A model generated the notes under the pieces. The model was not told the DNA's origin. It did not search any database and saw only the letters and a list, made by a program, of their open reading frames with translations. The translations under genes and the position numbers were made by a program. A DNA stretch of 64,000 nucleotides from Conchocele bisecta (taxonomy: Eukaryota; Mollusca; Bivalvia; Lucinida; Thyasiridae), in contig CM055278.1 of assembly GCA_029237695.1 (NCBI GenBank), forward strand, positions 76,054,297 to 76,118,296. The letters are read 5' to 3'. Shown here in pieces: positions 58,001 to 64,000 of the stretch. The number at the start of each line of letters is the position of its first letter. Within the stretch, counting starts at the first letter, position 1.

Positions 58001-59610
58001 ACAACAGGCACCCATACAACCTCATACAACACCCTCTACAACAGGCAGCCATACAACCTCATACAATACCCGCTCTACAATAGGCACCAATACAACCTCA
58101 TACAACACCCTATACAACAGGCAGCCATACAACCTCATACAACACCCTCTCTACAACAGGCACCCATACAACCTCTTACAAAACCCTCTACAACAGGCAG
58201 CCATACATCCTCATACAACACCCTCTCTACAACACCCTCTCTACAACATGCAGCCATACAACCTCATACAACACCCTCTCTACAACATGCAGCCATACAA
58301 CCTCAAACAACACCCTCTCTACAACAAGCAGCCATACAACCTCAGACAACACCCTCTCTACAACATGCAGCCATACAACCTCATACAATACCCCTCTCTA
58401 CAACAGGCACCCATACAACCTCATACAACACCCTCTCTACAACAGGCACCCATGCAACCTCATACAACACCCTCTCTACAACAGGCAGCCATACAACCTC
58501 ATACAATACCCTCTTTACAACAGGCACCCATACAACCTCATACAACACCCTCTCTACAACAGGCACCCATGCTACCTCATACAACACCCTCTCTATAACA
58601 GGCAGCCATACAACCTCATACAATACCCTCTCTACAACAGGCAGCCATACAACCTCATACAATACCCTCTCTACAACATGCAGCCATACAACCTCATACA
58701 TCACCCTCTACAACAGGCAGCCATGCAACCTCATACAACACCCTCTCTACAACATGCAGCCATACGACCTCATACAACACCCTCTCTACAACAGGTACCC
58801 ATACAACCTCATACAACACCCTCTACAACAGGCAGCCATACAACCTCATACAACACCCTCTACAAACAGGCAGCCATAACACCTCATACACAACCCTCTC
58901 TTAACAACAATCAGCCATCGAAACCTCATAACAAACCCATCTCTCAACAGCAAGCCATACAACCTCATACAACACCCTCTCTAAAACATGCGCCATACGA
59001 CCTCAAACAACACCCTCTTCTAAACAAAAGGCACCCAATACAACCTCAATCAACACCATTCTCAACAGGCACCATACAACCTGATAAAACAACCCTCTCT
59101 ACAAACAGGCACCCTATACAAAACCACCCACTCAAACCAGGCAGCCATACAACCCTCATACAATACCCTCTCTCAACAGGCAGCCATACAACCTCATCAA
59201 CACTCTACAACAGGCAGCCATACAACCCCTCATACAACACCCTATACCAAACAGGCAGCATACAAACCTTACACACACCATCCCTCTTACAACATGCAGC
59301 ATACAACCTATACAAACTCTCTACAACATGCAGGCCATACACCCTCATACAACACCTCTCTACAACATGCAGCCATACGACCTCATACAACACCCTCTCT
59401 ACAACAGGCACCCATACAACCTCATACAACACCATCTACAACAGGCAGCCATACAACCTGATACAACACCCTCTCTACAACAGGCACCCTCATACAACAC
59501 CCTCTCTACAACAGGCAGCCATACAACCTCATACAATACCCTCTCTACAACAGGCAGCCATACAACTTCATACAACACCCTCTACAACAGGCAGCCATAC
59601 AACCTCAGGC
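55040..59610. repeat. 37-bp satellite abutting an IFT81 3' splice site
   Basis: About 120 copies of a 37-bp unit (CTCTACAACAGGCAGCCATA, CAACCTCATACAACACC), with a 39-bp variant (CTCTCTACAAC) dominant at both edges (55060-55240; 58220-59600). Sub-types GGCAGCC, GGCACCC and GGCAGTC occur in an ordered pattern. Ragged blocks with many indels are at 55970-56150 and 58860-59340. Because the unit lacks stops and 37 is not divisible by three, frames up to 521 codons arise; they are not genes. Confidence 0.95.
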
Positions 59611-59897
59611 GGTTCATGTTCATGGGATCCAGGGGGCCGTTTCACTTTGTACGACTAAAATGTTTGTAAGTGCAAAATTATGATAGTCTGTAAATTTCAC
59701 ATTAACAACGTTTTTTTGTAAACAATTATTGGATTGACATTTATTGAGCGTAGGCTGCATTAAATGTAAATTCTTCACTTAATATTTCCAGACGATCCTA
59801 AATTTGCATTTACAAACATTTTAGTCGTACAAAGTGAAACGGCCCCCTGGATCCCATGAACATGAACCGCCTGAGGTTGTATGGGTGCCTGTTGTCT
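59583..59897. repeat. Foldback element at the satellite edge, arms of about 92 bp
   Basis: Left arm 59583-59675 and right arm 59805-59897 are reverse complements over CAGGCGGTTCATGTTCATGG, GATCCAGGGGGCCGTTTCAC and TTTGTACGACTAAAATGTTT with almost no mismatches. The outer about 30 bases of both arms are satellite unit sequence (CAACAGGC...CCATACAACCTC). The 130-bp centre is AT-rich. The inner part resembles a GGGGGCCGTTTCAC-ended MITE. Confidence 0.88.
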
Positions 59898-60071
59898 CTA
59901 ATGTCTGTTCAGAGCAGAGCACACCAGCAGAATACAAGAATTGGAGGCTGAATTACAGAGGCACTCCTCTCAACAATCTCAAGGTGTTTGGTTACAGCTG
60001 CCACTAGTCTGTATGTTTATTATAAGTATTACGGTTTTCATGCACACACACAAAAAAGAAAATAAAATAAA
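59898..60071. other. Short non-coding stretch
   Basis: No gene; ends in an A-rich run before the TRE7 5' end. Confidence 0.3.
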
Positions 60072-62216
60072 ACAAGAGGGTCATTGTGGCCCTATATCGC
60101 ATACCTGGTTATTATATATATGCGAGTCAATCTGAGAAAGCTTTATACATTCATTATTCCTACATAGTTTTGTCGCAACCAGTATGGTTATCATAATGGG
60201 AAGACATTGTTTAAAGATTTTGTCCAACTTTATATGGCGGGCATCTTGGAATATGTGACGATGTCCAATGTGAAAAATCTGTAAATGTTTCACTGAAAGA
60301 CAATAACTATGAAGTTTGTCCACACGTATAATGTATTGCAATAATAAAGGAATCCATCAAGTGATATAGAAGTTATAACAATTGATAACTCTGGCAAACT
60401 TCTTAATATGTGAAAAGGTTCAAAGCTGTGGTCAAAAGGTCAAGGTCATATCAAGGGCATCATGAATGTGTGGCATTTGTCCACAAGTATGATGTATTGA
60501 AATATTTAAGTAATCCATACAGGGATATAGAAGTTATGACAGAATTAAGAAACTCCAGTGACCTTCTTAATGTGTGATAAAGTTTCAAGTTGTGAAGATC
60601 AAAAGGTGAAGGTCATATTAAGGGCAGCATGGATGGGTGGCACAAGTATGATGTGTTGAAATATTTAAGTAATCCTTCAAGGGATATACACTGCAGCTCC
60701 ATTATAACGCGGTCGCGCATAGCGCGATCTCCATTATAACGCGGGTCTCTCGTGGATCCCAAAAAAATATTTAAAAAATCGAGAAAAAAAAAAAAATCGA
60801 GAAAAAATAAAATAAAAACAAGAGCTGTAGAAGAACAGCATAGCTCGACTACGAGGGTTGTCGATGTACACATAGCTTGACAAACAAGGTGGCTGTGGCC
60901 TGCATAAAAACCTTAACCAAGGTTGACTAAAAAACTTAACCAAGGGAAATTAAGTAAGTAATTCAAGGTTAAATGTAGGTCAATGACAGATATAGGTCAG
61001 GGGTTATTGATGTACATCACTAGGAGATGAAGTTTTCCAAGTATGGTTGCTGTAGGCCCAGGAGTATTCCATATACAAGCTTGACTAAAAACCTTAACCA
61101 AGGGGAAATAACTAAGTAATCCAAGGATAAAAGTAGGTCAAGGTCAAATATAGATCAAGGGATTATTGATGTACATCACTAGGAGATGAAGTTGTCCAAG
61201 TATGGTTGATGTAGGCCCAGGAGTATTCCATATACAAGATTGACTATAAACATTAACCAAGTAATTCAAGGTTAAATGTAGGTGAAGGTAAAATATAGGT
61301 CAGGGGTTATTGATGTACATCCCTATGAGAAAAAGTTATCCAAGTATGGTGTCTGTATGCACAATAGTATTCCATATACAAGCTTGACTAAAAACCTTAA
61401 CCAAGGGGGATTAACTAATTAATTCAAGGTTAAATGTAGGTCAATGTGAAATATAGGTCAGGGGTTGTTGATGTACATCACTAGGAGATGAAGTTTTCCA
61501 AGTATGGTTGGTGTAGGGCCAGGAGTATTCCATCTACAAGGTTGACTAAAAACCTTAACCAAAGAGAATTAACTAAGTAATTGAAGAGGAAATGTAGGTG
61601 AAGGTCAAATATAGATCAGGGGTTATTGATGTACATCCCTATGATAAAAGGTTGTCCAAGTATGGTGTCTAAATGCACAATAGTATTCCATGTGCAAGCT
61701 TCAGTAAAAACCTTAACCAAGGTTGACTAAAAACCTTAACCAAGGTGACTTAAGTAAGTAATTGAAGAGGAAATATAGGTGAAGGTGAAATATATATCAG
61801 GGGTTGTTGATATACATCACTAGGAGATAAAGTTGTCCAAGTATGGTTGGTGTAGGGCCAGGAGTATTCCATCTACAAGTTTGACTAAAAACCTTAACCA
61901 AAGAGAATTAACTAAGTAATTCAAGAGGAAATGTAGGTCAAGGTCAAATGTAGGTCAAGGTCAAATATAGATCAAGGGTTATTGATGTACATCCCTAGGA
62001 GATGAAGTTGTCCAAGTATGGTGGATGTATAATCGCGCCTCTGCTAAAGCAGGCGCGACAAAAAGTGTGTGTCTAATACACGGCAAAATACGGTAGAAGG
62101 TATGACAGAATTTAGAAACTCCAGCAAACTTTTAATGTGCCTGACGGACACACGGACGGACACACAGTCCAAACACTTTATGCCTCAGGCTCTATTGAGA
62201 CCAGGGGCATAAAAAC
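60072..62216. repeat. TRE7 tandem-unit element with TRE3 nested inside
   Basis: 5' ACAAGAGGGTCATTGTGGCC (small stem), about 2.5 units of 170 bp with TATGATGTATTGAAATATTT and AGGTCAAGGTCATATCAAGG (60310-60690), then an interruption (60690-62100) holding a GCGCGATCTCCATTATAACG repeat and the TRE3 element. It resumes at GGTATGACAGAATTTAGAAA (62099), then a GGACACACGGAC microsatellite, AAACACTTTATGCC, a 3' hairpin (ATGCC...GGGGCAT) and AAAAA ending near 62216. Confidence 0.8.
60817..62064. repeat. TRE3 tandem-unit element, nested copy
   Basis: 5' ACAAGAGCTGTAGAAGAACA with stem GCTGT/ACAGC, six to seven units of about 160 bp with CCAAGTATGGTTGCTGTAGG, TTGACTAAAAACCTTAACC and GTAGGTCAAGGTCAAATATA, then the 3' hairpin TCGCGCCTCTGCTAAAGCAG plus GCGCGA (62033-62058) and CAAAAAG. 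No microsatellite before the hairpin in this copy. Confidence 0.85.
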
Positions 62217-62269
62217 TTTTAACATTTTTGCCTTACAAAAAAAGGTTAAAATAAGTCCTCAGTGACCAT

Positions 62270-62492
62270 AGGCGGTCGGACGGAGTCGTATGCAAAACAA
62301 AGCACCATCCCTAGACACACATTGTGGCCAAATATTATCAAAATCGGTGGGGAGGTTCACGAGTTATTTCAAAATGAAAGGTGTTACTAACGTACGTACG
62401 CACATAGTACATACATACGTACATACACACGCGTGAACATACATGGACTAACGCTATATCCCCTCTTGCCTACCGGGGAAGGGATAATAAAT
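62270..62492. repeat. TRE8 element, second copy of the 3' end
   Basis: Shares AAAACAAAGCACCATCCCTA and GGCCAAATATTATCAAAATC with 54460-54510, followed by an ACGT/ACAT microsatellite (62395-62435), GGACTAACGCTATATCCCC, and a 3' hairpin TATCCCCTC...GGGGAAGGGATA, then ATAA. The 5' end was not defined. Confidence 0.75.
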
Positions 62493-62740
62493 AGGGTATA
62501 CATGTCAGGGTTTAAAAGTAACAAAAATTAAAGCACTAGCCCAAGCGATTAAATTTGGATTTTTCAGTAAGTGACCATTAACAATGTGCAGTCCACTTGG
62601 TTTACACTCGCCTGACTTGAATTTTGTTACATGGATTGCAGTTGTACTGAATAAAGACGCTTGATTGACGAGACATGACATGTCCGATTATGAGCAATGA
62701 TCGATTCGTGTGTTCGTGCAATTTGCAAACAGAAACGTAC

Positions 62741-62851
62741 CATGGTGAGCTGCTCCTGTCTCTGCTCGGCCAGCCGCTTCTCCTTGTCTCGCTCCAGCCG
62801 CAGGTTCTTGGCCACGTTCATCATCGTCGTCGCATTTGGGTGCTGCTCCAC
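62741..62851 (-). CDS. IFT81: IFT81, internal exon (1st of six in window)
   Basis: Minus-strand exon of 111 bp, 37 codons, phase 0 at both ends; acceptor GTGTGTGGTCAG before 62851, donor GTACGT after 62741. Encodes VEQHPNATTMMNVAKNLRL and ERDKEKRLAEQRQEQ, corresponding to the region after the N-terminal tubulin-binding calponin-homology domain of IFT81, where the coiled coil begins. Upstream exons (N-terminal domain) must lie beyond the window end. The following intron (7.7 kb) carries the 37-bp satellite and TRE7/TRE3/TRE8. Confidence 0.92.
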
Positions 62852-62868
62852 CTGACCACACACAGGAT

Positions 62869-63080
62869 ACAGAATTGTCACAGCATGATAGAGGACCATC
62901 AGAAGAAGGCATGTGTGCAATATGACGGCATGATAGAGGACTATCAAAGGAATGTATTTGTGCAATATGAAGCAGTAACGTGAAATGAAACAGAAATTAT
63001 AAGAAATTTACATGAGCCTTGGTTTTTGTGGGGGTCCCGAAGATCATGGACTCATGGATAATAGAGGAATGCATGTGTGA
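62869..63080. repeat. Degraded tandem units beside an IFT81 acceptor
   Basis: Two partial units: GTCACAGCATGATAGAGGAC (62877) and GACGGCATGATAGAGGACTA (62923) with GTGTGCAATATGA, then AAATGAAACAGAAATTATAA. Related to TRE1/TRE6 units. They begin about 18 bases from the exon. Confidence 0.7.
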
Positions 63081-63705
63081 ACAAGAGTTGTCAGATGACA
63101 ACGAAGCGCGCTTGGTGGTGCTTTAGTTTAACGAATATCAAGAAGCTGTGTGAAAGGAAACAGAAATTATAACATATTTCCCCTAATGTTAAGTTTGTGA
63201 AAGTGCTAAGATTGTGACATTGACCTTGGGGTTAGCAGGGGTCTAAGGGTCGTGGGTTTGGCATAGTATGATAGAGAACCATTAGAGGAAGGGCTGTGTA
63301 AAATATCAAGAAGAGCGGTGAATGTGAAACAGAAATTATAAAAATTTCACCCAACGGTAAGTTTATGAAAACACTAAGACTGCGCATCATGGATTTGTCA
63401 CAGCATGATAGAGAATCAAATATCAAAACGTTTGGTGAAAGGAAACAGAAATTATAACAAATTTCCCCCAACATTAAGTTTATGAAAGCACAAAGACTGT
63501 GACCTTGACCTTGGGGTTAGCGGGGGTCTGAGGGTCATGTATTTGTCACAGCATGATAGAGAATCATTAGAGGAAGGCATGTGTGAAATATCAAAACGTT
63601 TGGTGAAAGAAAACAATTATATAACAAATTTCCCCCAACGTTAAGACGGACGGATGGATGCTGACTACGACGCAAGGTGTATCTTCGAAAGGTGTGCTAA
63701 AAATG
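63081..63705. repeat. TRE6 tandem-unit element, second copy
   Basis: 5' ACAAGAGTTGTCAGATGACA with stem GTTGTC/GACAAC, about three units with GTGACCTTGACCTTGGGGTT and CACAGCATGATAGAGAATCA (one shortened), a GACGGACGGATGGATG tract, CTACGACGCAAGGTGTA, and a 3' hairpin around ATCTTCGAAAGGT with GCTAAAAA. Confidence 0.82.
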
Positions 63706-64000
63706 AAACAATTTACCCGCGCAGTGAAACGTCTTGATCAGACAACATACACGTTGGGTGAGAATTAAGAAAACATTCAGATCTTCCATGTAAAACTAGA
63801 ATTGTCAGTAAGTGAGGCTTACAGAATACCCCCTGCGTAATTGTCAATAAGCGAGGCTTACAGAATACCCCCTGCATGGGCCCAGATGCCCCTAAAGTCT
63901 GTGTGAAAGGTACATATGAAAGGTAGTGGTCACAGATTTGTCACTGGGCAGTAGACTAACATTGGAGCAATGCGTGTGTGAAATGTGAAGCAAGGAAACA
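63706..64000. other. Non-coding end of window with TRE1 unit fragment
   Basis: 63800-63875 contains a direct duplication of GAGGCTTACAGAATACCCCC. From about 63925 the sequence is a TRE1-type unit (GTCACTGGGCAGTAGACT, AGCAATGCGTGTGTGAAATG) running off the window edge. No exon seen. Confidence 0.5.

Noticed and set aside
1..64000. tRNA or rRNA genes
   Set aside because: No cloverleaf with the usual B-box words and no rRNA-like conserved tract was recognised by eye; a covariance-model scan was not possible.

Overview
Organism and setting. The window reads as nuclear DNA of an animal, most likely a bivalve mollusc. It has a spliced gene with GT-AG introns, very repeat-rich introns, a Polinton/Maverick, a Ngaro-like tyrosine-recombinase retrotransposon, and many tandem-unit elements (about 150-190 bp units, GGAC-type microsatellite, terminal hairpin) like the pearl/BIV160/Helitron-like repeats known from bivalves. 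The mollusc assignment is an inference; no taxon marker was searched.

Host gene. Six exons on the minus strand (62851 down to 26349) together encode 325 uninterrupted codons of the central coiled-coil of IFT81, the intraflagellar transport complex B core subunit. All splice sites are GT-AG and all phases agree. The introns between them are 7.7, 1.5, 0.3, 5.2 and 20.9 kb. No further IFT81 exon is seen below 26349, so the next intron appears to run at least 26 kb to the window start and to hold the whole Polinton. Nearly everything else in the window is intron filling.

Layout. 1-1447: non-coding with small repeats. 1448-20090: a decayed Polinton (protein-primed DNA polymerase N-terminal and exonuclease parts, virion-module genes on both strands, three small conserved ORFs, DDE integrase), broken by tandem-unit elements and a hAT-like transposon. 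20405-20995: 49-bp minisatellite. 21000-25200: AT-rich DNA with TTAA-flanked MITEs (one with its empty site alongside) and a TA-flanked MITE. 25209-26127: tandem-unit element. 26349-26567: IFT81 exon. 26630-27975 and 37926-39740: one 31-bp satellite split by a tandem-unit element (27976-37924), which itself carries a 7.2-kb Ngaro-like retrotransposon (28109-35310). 39745-42872: second copy of that element family with another nested in it. 42881-47455: palindromes, a 1.4-kb TIR element and degraded units. 47482-55037: four IFT81 exons, each with tandem repeats close to its 3' splice site, plus more tandem-unit elements. 55040-59610: 37-bp satellite with higher-order structure. 60072-62492: nested tandem-unit elements. 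62741-62851: IFT81 exon. Then more units to the end.

Most notable pattern. At least seven sequence-unrelated families of tandem-unit elements (called TRE1 to TRE8 here; the last is seen mostly from its 3' end) share one layout: a short 5' motif (ACAAGAG or ACTAGAAA) followed at once by a small stem-loop, tandem units of about 150-190 bp, a GGAC-like or GC-rich microsatellite, a related pre-hairpin motif, a 3' hairpin, and an A-rich end. Several of the otherwise unrelated units also carry the same core, TGACCTTGA or its complement TCAAGGTCA. Two insertions into a known target show no clear target-site duplication, which fits a Helitron/Helentron-like mechanism, but no autonomous partner is present.
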